This document shows, piece by piece, positions 26,986 to 34,451 of a DNA stretch of 64,000 bases; the first letter of the stretch is position 1; each line of letters starts with the position of its first letter. The DNA lies in contig JAQWOV010000014.1 of NCBI GenBank assembly GCA_029245675.1, positions 24,001 to 88,000 of the forward strand, in the 5' to 3' direction. The notes under the pieces are model-generated. The model saw nothing but the letters and a program-made list of their open reading frames with translations. It searched no databases and had not been told where the DNA came from. The translations under genes were made by a program, and so were the position numbers. This DNA comes from Acidimicrobiales bacterium (GTDB lineage: Bacteria; Actinomycetota; Acidimicrobiia; Acidimicrobiales; MedAcidi-G1).

Positions 26986-27830
26986 TTGCTTGGATTTTCC
27001 CCGGTGACTGTAGTCCGGTTCAGTTCACGATGCCGCCCAGGGTAGTCATTTATCGCCACATGTTGAGTTGAGCGGTTGTCCCAAATAACTACATCTCCAT
27101 TTGACCAACGATGACGAAAAGTAAAACGTATGTGGGTGGTCCAATTGTGTAACCACATAAGTAGATTTACTTCATCTTCAGAACCATTTATTCCATCGCC
27201 CTTTAGACCTCTTACGTAGGTTCCGTTAAAAAATAATGATTTATTTCCTGTTACCGGGTGAGTGCAAACTAGAGGATGTTCTGTATTTTTTTCTGCTTCC
27301 TCCGAAGTTCGGATATCCATTCCAGAAAGTCCAGAATGGAGAGCCTGTTGTTTTGGGGAGTAAGAAGCTGAAGCAGAATGTATGCAAGTAATCGTGTCGA
27401 ATTTTTCTTTTGAAGCGTCATCAAGGGCCTCATATGCGGCAGTATTTGAAACCCAAACAGTGTCTCCTCCGATGTCGGGAACATTAAGAGCGTGAAGAAC
27501 TGTAAAAGCGGGAGGAATTTCTAAAAAAGAAAAATCGCTATGCCAAACTCCACCAAAATTGAACGCTTCAGATTCGGACTCTTTTTTGATTACTTTAATT
27601 ACTTCTGGATAACCGGGAATGGGTTCAACAAATGGAACAGGAGAATAAGGGCCAAGCAAATTACTGAATTTTGTTTGTTCTCCTGGTGAAAGAGATTGAT
27701 TAGGTATTACAACTACTTGGTGATTGCAAATCTGTTGATGTAACTCTTCAACTTGTTTTTTGTCAAGATCGTTGAGATCAATGTCAGCTATTTGAGCCCC
27801 GAGAACACCGGTAAGACGTTCAACGTTCAT
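26982..27830 (-). CDS. TauD/TfdA family 2-oxoglutarate-dependent dioxygenase
   Basis: A 282-residue Fe(II)/2-oxoglutarate dioxygenase. The iron-binding facial triad is formed by His and Asp in VWHSDFSF and the distal His in STQHVAINDYPG, followed by the 2-oxoglutarate-binding Arg region RHRELNRTTV. It is separated by 23 bp from the ABC transporter ATPase on the same strand and may share its transcript, so the substrate could be something the transporter imports (taurine or another amino or sulfonic acid); that is inference. Confidence 0.88.
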   Translation of the reverse strand: MNVERLTGVLGAQIADIDLNDLDKKQVEELHQQICNHQVVVIPNQSLSPGEQTKFSNLLGPYSPVPFVEPIPGYPEVIKVIKKESESEAFNFGGVWHSDFSFLEIPPAFTVLHALNVPDIGGDTVWVSNTAAYEALDDASKEKFDTITCIHSASASYSPKQQALHSGLSGMDIRTSEEAEKNTEHPLVCTHPVTGNKSLFFNGTYVRGLKGDGINGSEDEVNLLMWLHNWTTHIRFTFRHRWSNGDVVIWDNRSTQHVAINDYPGRHRELNRTTVTGENPSN

Positions 27831-27853
27831 TTTAGATCTTCACATCAGTTTCT

Positions 27854-28639
27854 TCAGAGAATTTGAGAGAGGAAAAGCTTTGTGCGATCTTCAGTTGGGT
27901 TTGAAAAGAAAACTTCAGGAGTTCCTGTCTCCACGATTTGGCCGTCATCCATAAATATGATTCGATCAGCTACTTCTTTAGCGAAACCGACTTCATGGGT
28001 GACCACCATCATTGTCATACCTGAAAGAGCTAGTTCTTTCATAACATCAAGAACTTCTTTAATCATTTCCGGGTCAAGAGCAGAAGTTGGTTCGTCAAAC
28101 AACATAATTCTTGGCTCCATGGCTAAAGCCCGTGCAATCGCCACTCGCTGCTGCTGACCACCAGAAAGTTGCCCTGGATATTTATCTGCCTGTTCTGGTA
28201 TGCCTACACGTTCAAGTAAAGCAGCAGCCTGTTCTTCAGCTTCAGCTTTAGGTTTTTTCCTAACCCAGATCGGAGCAAGAGTCACGTTATCTAAAACTTT
28301 TAGATGCGGGAAAAGATTGAACTGCTGAAATACCATGCCAACTTCTGAACGAACTTTCTCAATATTTCTTAAGTCATTGGTAAGTTCAATGCCATCAACT
28401 TCAATTCGTCCTTCTTGGTGATGCTCAAGACGGTTAATGCAGCGAATCCATGTTGACTTTCCAGAACCGGAAGGTCCTAATATAACTACAACCTCTTGTT
28501 CTTTTATGGTCGCTGATACTTCGTCCAACGCCTGGAAATCGCCGTACCATTTTGAGACGCCTTCACAGACGATCATGTCCGGAGCGTTACTCAAGTCACG
28601 AGCACTGGCGGATGTTTCAGTATTTTCATTTTCATTCAT
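27854..28639 (-). CDS. Polar amino acid ABC transporter ATP-binding protein (GlnQ/AapP-like)
   Basis: ATPase of a polar amino acid uptake system, 261 residues. Walker [10 protein letters not shown], signature [16 protein letters not shown], Walker [14 protein letters not shown] and the H-loop [15 protein letters not shown] are all intact. It is the last gene of the transporter operon (binding protein, permease, permease, ATPase) on the minus strand, 9 bp after the second permease. An N-terminal extension of about 20 polar residues precedes the ABC domain. Confidence 0.94.
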   Translation of the reverse strand: MNENENTETSASARDLSNAPDMIVCEGVSKWYGDFQALDEVSATIKEQEVVVILGPSGSGKSTWIRCINRLEHHQEGRIEVDGIELTNDLRNIEKVRSEVGMVFQQFNLFPHLKVLDNVTLAPIWVRKKPKAEAEEQAAALLERVGIPEQADKYPGQLSGGQQQRVAIARALAMEPRIMLFDEPTSALDPEMIKEVLDVMKELALSGMTMMVVTHEVGFAKEVADRIIFMDDGQIVETGTPEVFFSNPTEDRTKLFLSQIL

Positions 28640-28648
28640 AGTGTTACC

Positions 28649-30457
28649 TCATCGTTCGCCAAGACCTACACGCCGTTCAAGACGTTGGCTGGCTTTTGAC
28701 ATTTGATATGCAAAAAAGAAATAAATAAGTGATACGAAGAGTAGGTTCTCTCTCGTACTTCCAAGAAATTCTGTTTGGTTTGGGATGACATTTCGAGCAA
28801 TGTAAAGAATGTCAAACAGTCCGATAATGGCGAGCAATGAGGTTTCTTTGAACACGCCGATGCAGTGGCCGACAAGCGGTGGAATAGAAACTCGTAGAGC
28901 TTGCGGCAAGACGATAAAGAAGGTTTTCTGAGATGTAGTCATCCCCACTGCTTCTGCGGCTTCATGCTGGCCACGAGTTACTGATTGAAGTCCACCCCTC
29001 ACGTTTTCCGCGAGATAGGCAGCAGAGAAAAGAGAGTACCCAATCACTATTGCGGAAACTTCGCTAAGTTCCATGCCCTTCGGTAGGAACAGCGGAACCA
29101 TAATACTGAAGAAAATCAGGATCGTTATTAAAGGAATCCCGCGAACGAACTCAATAAACCAGGTTGAAAGGATACGAAATATCGGCATCTTGGAAGTTCG
29201 AGCCAAAGCGAGAAGTATCCCTATAGGGAAAGAAATCACAATGGTGAAAATTGCAACCAGCAGAGTAAGAGAAACACCGCCGAGAAAGAAATCTCCTGGA
29301 ACTTCAATAGTTGATGGTGTATTCACAGCAGTTACGAGCCAAGTGATAATTCCAGATACACCTATCCAAGCAAAGACGTATCGTCGCCGTGTTTTAGAGT
29401 CGCCAGCAAATGTAGGTGCAGCAAGAGCAAAGGTAGCTAAAAGAAGCGTCAGTATTCGAATGATCATTCGCATCGGGGTAAAGAACATTCCAAATCCAGC
29501 TAAAAGAACTAAAGCAGCGCAAACCCGCCCTATTTCTCCTGTAGCTGGACGAGTGAACCAAGAGAGAAGAGCCCCACCAGCAATAGCAAAGATCAAGAAA
29601 ATCGGAATATCAGTGTTTAAAACATGACCCATGTCAAAATCAGGGTCGCGAAGAACGAGATATAAAAGTGTGGGGGGAGTGAGGAACCAAATACCAATAA
29701 TAGTGGGACGCAAATTCTTTGAAGGAAAACGAGTCATCACTGTTTTCCCAACGAAGTAGGCGAGTATTCCAATGACAACCATTATTGTCCAGGGCAACTT
29801 GGTTGTTAATGCTACGGTTCCAGTTTCTGCCATAGAGCGAGGAGTGCGTTCAAAAACAAAACTGTGATGGCCAAAAGGAACAATCCATAGTGAGAGGATC
29901 GCAGCAGCCAAAGCGGCTACAACAAGAGTCAAACTACTGATGTCTTTATCTTTATCGCTTACACGGAGGAGAACTCCTCCTGCTCCAGATACAGCAGACC
30001 CGATAATTAACCAAATAATTTTTGCTTGACCACTAAATGGAGCTAACAGTGTCAAGATATCTATTACTAAACCAGAACTTAGAAGAAATGATCCAAATCT
30101 TCTAAGAGTTACGCGACTTCCGGCGTTCCATATGGCCATAGAAGCGCCAACTAATGTGAAGATAACGGCTACGGAGACCCATACTCGTATGTACTGTTCT
30201 TCAGGGTAGGCCTGTGTCATCATGAGGCGAAGATTTGTAGATGTTGACCCCCATTGTCGTTCCGGATTGAAAATGAAAGACAGAAGCCCTCGGCTGATCA
30301 TTAAAAGGATGGCCGTTGAGAGAAGAGTTAGAAGAGTATTGAGTTTGCTAGAGAAAAGGTTTTCTTTCACCCATTCTCGTGGAGGTAGTTTTGGAGTTTC
30401 CGGAGCCGGTTTTATAGTGACGGTTCCTTCTACACCGGTAATATTTAGATCACTCAT
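28649..30457 (-). CDS. Amino acid ABC transporter permease (AapM-like), enlarged
   Basis: Inner-membrane permease of the polar amino acid uptake system. The C-terminal ~220 residues are a standard HisM/AapM domain with EAA loop RGQHEAAEAVGMTTSQKT and FKETSLLAIIGLFDI. The whole protein is 602 residues, well above the ~380-430 usual for AapM, because about nine extra membrane segments (residues ~35-380) precede the permease domain. Start and stop overlap or abut neighbours (1-bp overlap with the first permease, 9 bp to the ATPase). The role of the extra membrane region is unknown. Confidence 0.88.
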   Translation of the reverse strand: MSDLNITGVEGTVTIKPAPETPKLPPREWVKENLFSSKLNTLLTLLSTAILLMISRGLLSFIFNPERQWGSTSTNLRLMMTQAYPEEQYIRVWVSVAVIFTLVGASMAIWNAGSRVTLRRFGSFLLSSGLVIDILTLLAPFSGQAKIIWLIIGSAVSGAGGVLLRVSDKDKDISSLTLVVAALAAAILSLWIVPFGHHSFVFERTPRSMAETGTVALTTKLPWTIMVVIGILAYFVGKTVMTRFPSKNLRPTIIGIWFLTPPTLLYLVLRDPDFDMGHVLNTDIPIFLIFAIAGGALLSWFTRPATGEIGRVCAALVLLAGFGMFFTPMRMIIRILTLLLATFALAAPTFAGDSKTRRRYVFAWIGVSGIITWLVTAVNTPSTIEVPGDFFLGGVSLTLLVAIFTIVISFPIGILLALARTSKMPIFRILSTWFIEFVRGIPLITILIFFSIMVPLFLPKGMELSEVSAIVIGYSLFSAAYLAENVRGGLQSVTRGQHEAAEAVGMTTSQKTFFIVLPQALRVSIPPLVGHCIGVFKETSLLAIIGLFDILYIARNVIPNQTEFLGSTRENLLFVSLIYFFFAYQMSKASQRLERRVGLGER

Positions 30458-31989
30458 TATCGTTCCACCAATTGCATTCGAACATTAAACCAGTTCACGA
30501 TTACAGAAATTGTTAGAGAGCAACTCAGGTAGAACAGCATCCAGATTCCAACCACAGGTAAAGTCTTTCCAGTTTGATTGAAGACTGTAGTTCCTACTTG
30601 AACAATGTCGCTATAACCCACAGCGATGGCTAGTGAAGTATTTTTGGTGAGGTTTAGATACTGGTTCCCAGTAGGGGGAAGGATGACCCGGAACGCTTGA
30701 GGGAGGATGACATGCCGTAAGGCTTGACTTTGGCGAAGCCCTACTGCACGAGCTGCCTCAATTTGTCCTTTGGGCACAGCAAGGATTCCACCACGCACGT
30801 TTTCCCCTATAAAAGCAGAAGTGTAAAAGACAACACCAAAGAAAACTGCGGCGAAACTTACGCTCATAGTTAAGCCGCTTGGTCCGTAGTTAGGGAATTT
30901 TCCTTTTTGTATTATTTCGGGACGCATTGCATCAAATGGACGAGCTGCACCATCAATATTGAATTTAGCTTCAATTACTTGAAATAAGTCGCGTCCACTA
31001 TTTAATATCCAGGACGAAAGCCCTTCCCAACTAATAAATACGAATACAAGAATTACTGAAACAGCGATCGTAAAGATAATTCTGAACCAGTCGTCATCCA
31101 CTAGCGAAAGATGTCCACGCGCACTTCTGTGTTTACGGGTAAATTTGCGTATCCATGCTGCTGCCCCACCTAGTGCGACTGCACTAAGGATGATTTGCGG
31201 GACTAGAACTGGAAGAGAATCAAATAGGGAAGCTAAGGCTCCAAAAATTGAACCCACCCAAGAAAAAATCGGATGAATAAAGATTCCTACTATCGCAAAT
31301 AGTGTTATTACGGCAAGCGCCCAAAGCGTTGGTGAAGTGATAGCACCCGTTTCGTTATGCAGGCGGGTTCGATGGCGATGAACGTAATAACCCACTACGG
31401 CACCGATAAGTACAACAACGAGCCATTGGTAGAAGCCATCCGCGAGGAAAACTCTGGGCATAGATATGCCTTTATTAGATATATGGAACCATCCGTTAAT
31501 CGGACCGCTTTCAAGGGTTAAGCGCGGAAGAACAGTGAGTACAGAGAAATAGAAAATAATTTGTACTAGTAAAGGGATATTCCTGAGAGTCTCTACCCAC
31601 ATTGTTCCGAGACGGTTTACGAGCCAATTATTTGATAGGCGAGCGAGACCAACCATAATTCCGAGCATTGTCGCAAACATGATCCCAATTATTGATATTC
31701 GTATGGTGTTTACCATTCCTACCCAAAGAGCGCGTCCGCCAGAATCTGGGTGGGTGTCGATTCCTTCGCTGAGTTGGATATCAACAGGTCGTTCAATGAA
31801 GTTGAAGTCAGAGGGAATGTCGCGAGCTTGAAGATTGTCCCCGGCTTGACTGGTGAGAAACCATAAAGAAGTTAAGACTATAAAAAGAAGAAAAAGTTGT
31901 GATACCCATTTGAGCACTACAGCGTCTCGCCAAAGAGGAGGGCGAGCGGAAAGTACTTTCGCGGAAGTTGTCGTAGGAGTATCGGACAT
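30457..31989 (-). CDS. Amino acid ABC transporter permease (AapQ-like), enlarged
   Basis: First permease of the polar amino acid uptake system, 510 residues from ATG 31989 (a GTG at 32001 is possible). It has the family's split layout: a membrane segment near residue 30, the N-terminal part of the permease domain (TIRISIIGIMFATMLG, NIPLLVQIIFYFSVL), a long membrane-rich insert, then the EAA loop KGQIEAARAVGLRQSQAL and KNTSLAIAVGYSDIV. The insert makes it roughly 100 residues longer than typical AapQ. It lies downstream of the binding-protein gene across a strong hairpin. Confidence 0.88.
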   Translation of the reverse strand: MSDTPTTTSAKVLSARPPLWRDAVVLKWVSQLFLLFIVLTSLWFLTSQAGDNLQARDIPSDFNFIERPVDIQLSEGIDTHPDSGGRALWVGMVNTIRISIIGIMFATMLGIMVGLARLSNNWLVNRLGTMWVETLRNIPLLVQIIFYFSVLTVLPRLTLESGPINGWFHISNKGISMPRVFLADGFYQWLVVVLIGAVVGYYVHRHRTRLHNETGAITSPTLWALAVITLFAIVGIFIHPIFSWVGSIFGALASLFDSLPVLVPQIILSAVALGGAAAWIRKFTRKHRSARGHLSLVDDDWFRIIFTIAVSVILVFVFISWEGLSSWILNSGRDLFQVIEAKFNIDGAARPFDAMRPEIIQKGKFPNYGPSGLTMSVSFAAVFFGVVFYTSAFIGENVRGGILAVPKGQIEAARAVGLRQSQALRHVILPQAFRVILPPTGNQYLNLTKNTSLAIAVGYSDIVQVGTTVFNQTGKTLPVVGIWMLFYLSCSLTISVIVNWFNVRMQLVER

Positions 31990-32038
31990 GTTGTAAGTCA
32001 CATTAGTAAGAAATGAGTAAGAAGCGGGACACGGGGCC

Positions 32039-32097
32039 TAGTTCCGAAAAAGCCCCACGGTTTCGGAACTATTAGTTCCTCTTCCGTGGGGCTTTTT
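32039..32097 (-). terminator. Nested, mutually exclusive hairpins between binding protein and permease genes
   Basis: A perfect 14-bp stem pairs 32047-32060 with 32084-32097 (core AGCCCCACGG/CCGTGGGGCT), giving a run of five T after the GC stem on the minus strand, the form of an intrinsic terminator. A second perfect 11-bp stem pairs 32039-32049 with 32061-32071 (TAGTTCCGAAA/TTTCGGAACTA), and a small inner stem GGAACT/AGTTCC sits in the first loop. The two large stems share bases and cannot form together. Between a highly expressed binding-protein gene and its permeases this probably sets expression ratio by partial termination. Confidence 0.75.
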
Positions 32098-32116
32098 ACA
32101 GATTTTTTAGATAAAT

Positions 32117-33229
32117 CTAGCGTGCAGGTGGTGAATAAATAAGACCACCATCGAGCCATCCAGCGTTAGCGCTGCCCTCGCGGACAAGGCCAACAGGATT
32201 CAGGTTCGTGTTGTAGATTTCACTGTAGTTACCAACTTGCTTGATCACCTGATGGAAAGCATCAGCGCTCAGACCCATAACGGTCTGGAGTTCGCCTTCG
32301 CCTCCAAGTAGACGACCAACTTCACCTGGATCACCGACATGATCATCAACGTTCGCTGAAGTGATGCCATATTCATCCATGATGATGGTGGCATATACAG
32401 TCCAGTTAATGACGTCAGCCCAAGCAGAGTCATTTTGACCATATGTTGGTCCAAGTGGCTCTTTAGAGATCGGAGTAGCTGGGAAAATCACCCACTCTTG
32501 ATCTGCAGGCTGTTGCTTGACCTTACGGCCAACTAGTGCGGAACCATCAGTGGTAGTGATATCACAACCACCAGCAATGAATGTTTCGTACACCTCATCA
32601 CTTGTTTCAAAAGCAAGCAATTCGATGTCTGCACCAGCCAACTCAGCGGCTTCAGCAATATTCTTTTCAGTTGTAGTACCAGCATTAGTACACACAATGG
32701 CGCCGTCAAGGTCAGCTACGGTGCTTGAAGCATCGAAACCATCGCTTACACGTGCCATGAGCTGTTGACCGTCAAAGTAGGTGGTTGGACCAAAGTCCAT
32801 GCCTACGTCAGAATCACGGCTCTGTGTCCAAGTGGTATTACGCATCAGAACATCAACATCGCCAGTTTGTACAGCGGTGAAACGTTCTGAAGCGGTTAAT
32901 GCTACGAAGTTGACAGCGTCAGCATCGCCTAATACGGCGGCTGCTACTGCACGGCAGTAGTCAGCGTCAAATCCGGTGACTGAGCCATCGGCTTGAGTCT
33001 CAGAGAATGCAACCGCACTGCCGCTTACGCCGCAGTTAAGTGTGCCACGAGCTATAACGGTGTCAAGCAGGCTGCCATCGGCATCCAGTTCAACGGCCGT
33101 AGTAGCGGGCGCAGCAGTTGTCTCTGCCGGAGCAGCAGTTCCTGCGTCGTCGGAAGAGTCACTACTGCATGCAGCAGCAACAACGCCAACGGCTAGGAAC
33201 AAAGAGAGAAGCTTGAAAAGCTTGCTCAT
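32117..33229 (-). CDS. Polar amino acid ABC transporter substrate-binding lipoprotein (AapJ-like)
   Basis: Extracytoplasmic binding protein, 370 residues. The N-terminal signal peptide ends in a lipobox (VGVVAAAC), followed by a Ser/Asp/Ala/Thr-rich linker and a family 3 solute-binding domain: RGTLNCGVSGS, VTGFDADYCRAVAAAVLGD, RFTAVQTGDVDVLMRNTTWT. The C-terminal GLVREGSANAGWLDGGLIY is shared with AapJ-type general L-amino acid binders. It is the first gene of its operon, preceded by a long palindrome-rich leader and followed by the nested hairpins. Confidence 0.92.
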   Translation of the reverse strand: MSKLFKLLSLFLAVGVVAAACSSDSSDDAGTAAPAETTAAPATTAVELDADGSLLDTVIARGTLNCGVSGSAVAFSETQADGSVTGFDADYCRAVAAAVLGDADAVNFVALTASERFTAVQTGDVDVLMRNTTWTQSRDSDVGMDFGPTTYFDGQQLMARVSDGFDASSTVADLDGAIVCTNAGTTTEKNIAEAAELAGADIELLAFETSDEVYETFIAGGCDITTTDGSALVGRKVKQQPADQEWVIFPATPISKEPLGPTYGQNDSAWADVINWTVYATIIMDEYGITSANVDDHVGDPGEVGRLLGGEGELQTVMGLSADAFHQVIKQVGNYSEIYNTNLNPVGLVREGSANAGWLDGGLIYSPPAR

Positions 33230-33231
33230 TT

Positions 33232-33285
33232 GGAACCCCCTCGGTTCGTCGGTTCCCCATATGGGGACCTATCCATCGTGGATAG
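33232..33285 (-). promoter_or_regulatory. Palindrome-rich leader of the binding-protein gene
   Basis: Directly upstream of the binding-protein start (33229, minus strand) three inverted repeats follow each other. GGAACC (33251-33256) can pair with GGTTCC (33232-33237) across the GGGGG ribosome binding site; TCCCCATATGGGGA (33254-33267) is a perfect 14-bp palindrome; and CTATCCA/TGGATAG (33269-33285) is a 7-bp inverted repeat with a 3-nt spacer. One may be an operator and one may control access to the ribosome binding site. No known riboswitch class was recognised. Confidence 0.45.
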
Positions 33286-33350
33286 TTCACATAACGGTAT
33301 GAGTTACAATTGCTATAGGCAACCGAAATGGCCGAATCTGCATGAGAAAT

Positions 33351-33592
33351 AAAAATCTGTCATCATTTCGTCATGAAAGAAAAAAGATGAATTTAAGCCA
33401 AAATCTAGAAGTTCAGACAGTCTTAGGACCTATTCCTATAGAAAAACTCGGACGCACTCTTATGCATGAGCATTTAGCGGTCGGTTACTCCGGGGAGGAC
33501 TAACGGGAAACAACAACTTCTGTTCTTTATATAAATAAGGAACAAAACGAAAATCTGCCATCATATTTGTAAAACCAACCAATGAATTTAAG
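33351..33592 (+). repeat. Imperfect direct repeat of a short leader-like segment
   Basis: The segment at 33351-33397 (AAAAATCTGTCATCAT ... ATGAATTTAAG) recurs in altered form at 33549-33592 (GAAAATCTGCCATCAT ... ATGAATTTAAG), with 30-33 nt between the two shared blocks in each copy. In the first copy the ATG opens the phosphotriesterase remnant; in the second it opens only a five-codon frame. The whole 33230-33622 stretch holds the binding-protein leader, the remnant and these repeats, and no other gene. Confidence 0.5.
33387..33503 (+). pseudogene. Truncated remnant of a phosphotriesterase-family gene
   Basis: A 38-codon frame, beginning at ATG 33387 and ending at TAA 33501-33503, matches the first ~35 residues of the intact phosphotriesterase-family gene at 36098. 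Over NLEVQTVLGPIP through HLxVGYSG, 28 of 31 residues agree, including the metal-binding HEH. Fourteen codons differ silently and three change the residue, so the copy diverged while still selected and was truncated later. Nothing of the remaining ~300 residues follows; the similarity stops at GYSG. Confidence 0.85.
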
Positions 33593-33622
33593 GGTTTAAG
33601 AATTCTTAGGTATGGTTTTTCT

Positions 33623-34420
33623 ATGAAGAGGTCTGTGGTCGTTCTTGTTGCGTTGGGCTTGCTGGCTGGCCTTGTTGGCTGTGGCGGTTCTGCTGACCCA
33701 TTATCTGACTCTTTATCTGAAGCTGAAGCAGAAGCACGCCAATGGCTTGTCGACATAACTACAGAAAATGCAAAATCCATTTTTGAAGAAGTCGACATTA
33801 CCAGTGTCTCTGCTGAAGAATTTGCAACCTGCTACCTAGGGGATCTGACAGAAAATAGTCCTCGTTTCGGAGACTCTGACTACTGGCAACAGGAAAAGGC
33901 ATTGAAGATTGACAGTACTAATTTTTATTTGTGGGGAGAAGATCCGTGGGCAGAAGGGGACGAGAGATCAGAGAACGAGCATGGGGCCTTCAATTCTTGT
34001 CGCTTTCGCTTAATATTAAATGCATCTGAAGATGATCGACTATTTGATTTTTATGTTGATTCTATATTCCCTGATCTTACGAGTGAAAACGATCCAGTAC
34101 AGCAACCGGCGACTACCTCTGAGCCAACTGGCACGGTTTCTCAGCAGCAAGCGGCACAAAGTGCACAGGATTACTTGAATTATTCTTCATTTTCCCGATC
34201 TGGACTCATTGATCAACTTGAATATGAGGGATTCTCAACAGCCGATGCAACTTACGGAGTTGACGCGCAAAACGCTGATTGGAATGCTCAAGCGGCACAA
34301 AGTGCACAGGATTACTTGAATTATTCTTCATTTTCCCGATCTGGACTCATTGATCAACTTATGTTTGAAGGCTTCACACGTGAACAAGCAATCTATGGAG
34401 TAAATGCAGTCGGACTCTAA
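33623..34420 (+). CDS. Lipoprotein with two C-terminal Ltp repeats
   Basis: A 265-residue predicted lipoprotein. The signal peptide ends in a lipobox (LAGLVGC at residues ~14-20). The central region (25-160) is acidic and not recognised. The C-terminus has two copies of the Ltp (host cell surface-exposed lipoprotein) helical repeat, AQDYLNYSSFSRSGLIDQL followed by EGF and YGV blocks. Ltp repeats occur in actinobacterial and firmicute surface proteins and in the phage TP-J34 lipoprotein that blocks superinfection by stopping DNA injection. Here the function is unknown. It lies between a gene remnant and a second lipoprotein. Confidence 0.8.
   Translation: MKRSVVVLVALGLLAGLVGCGGSADPLSDSLSEAEAEARQWLVDITTENAKSIFEEVDITSVSAEEFATCYLGDLTENSPRFGDSDYWQQEKALKIDSTNFYLWGEDPWAEGDERSENEHGAFNSCRFRLILNASEDDRLFDFYVDSIFPDLTSENDPVQQPATTSEPTGTVSQQQAAQSAQDYLNYSSFSRSGLIDQLEYEGFSTADATYGVDAQNADWNAQAAQSAQDYLNYSSFSRSGLIDQLMFEGFTREQAIYGVNAVGL
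34148..34360 (+). repeat. Exact 72-bp direct repeat inside the Ltp lipoprotein gene
   Basis: Bases 34148-34219 and 34289-34360 are identical over 72 bp, offset by 141 bp (47 codons), and encode QAAQSAQDYLNYSSFSRSG and LIDQL in each Ltp repeat. The sequences after each copy have diverged (EYEGFSTADATYGVD versus MFEGFTREQAIYGVN). Identity at the DNA level, silent positions included, points to recent gene conversion or duplication of this half of the repeat. Confidence 0.95.
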
Positions 34421-34451
34421 ATTTCCTACTCGTTCGTGGCTGTCTGCGTGG

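Noticed and set aside
29073..29627. Long plus-strand open frame (184 codons) opposite the permease
   Set aside because: It is antisense to a clear ABC permease, is Arg/Lys/Ile-rich without family motifs, and reflects codon bias of the real gene.
33504..33622. Additional small gene between the remnant and the Ltp lipoprotein
   Set aside because: Only short frames of a few codons, no ribosome binding site with a sensible start, and only the repeated leader segment is seen.
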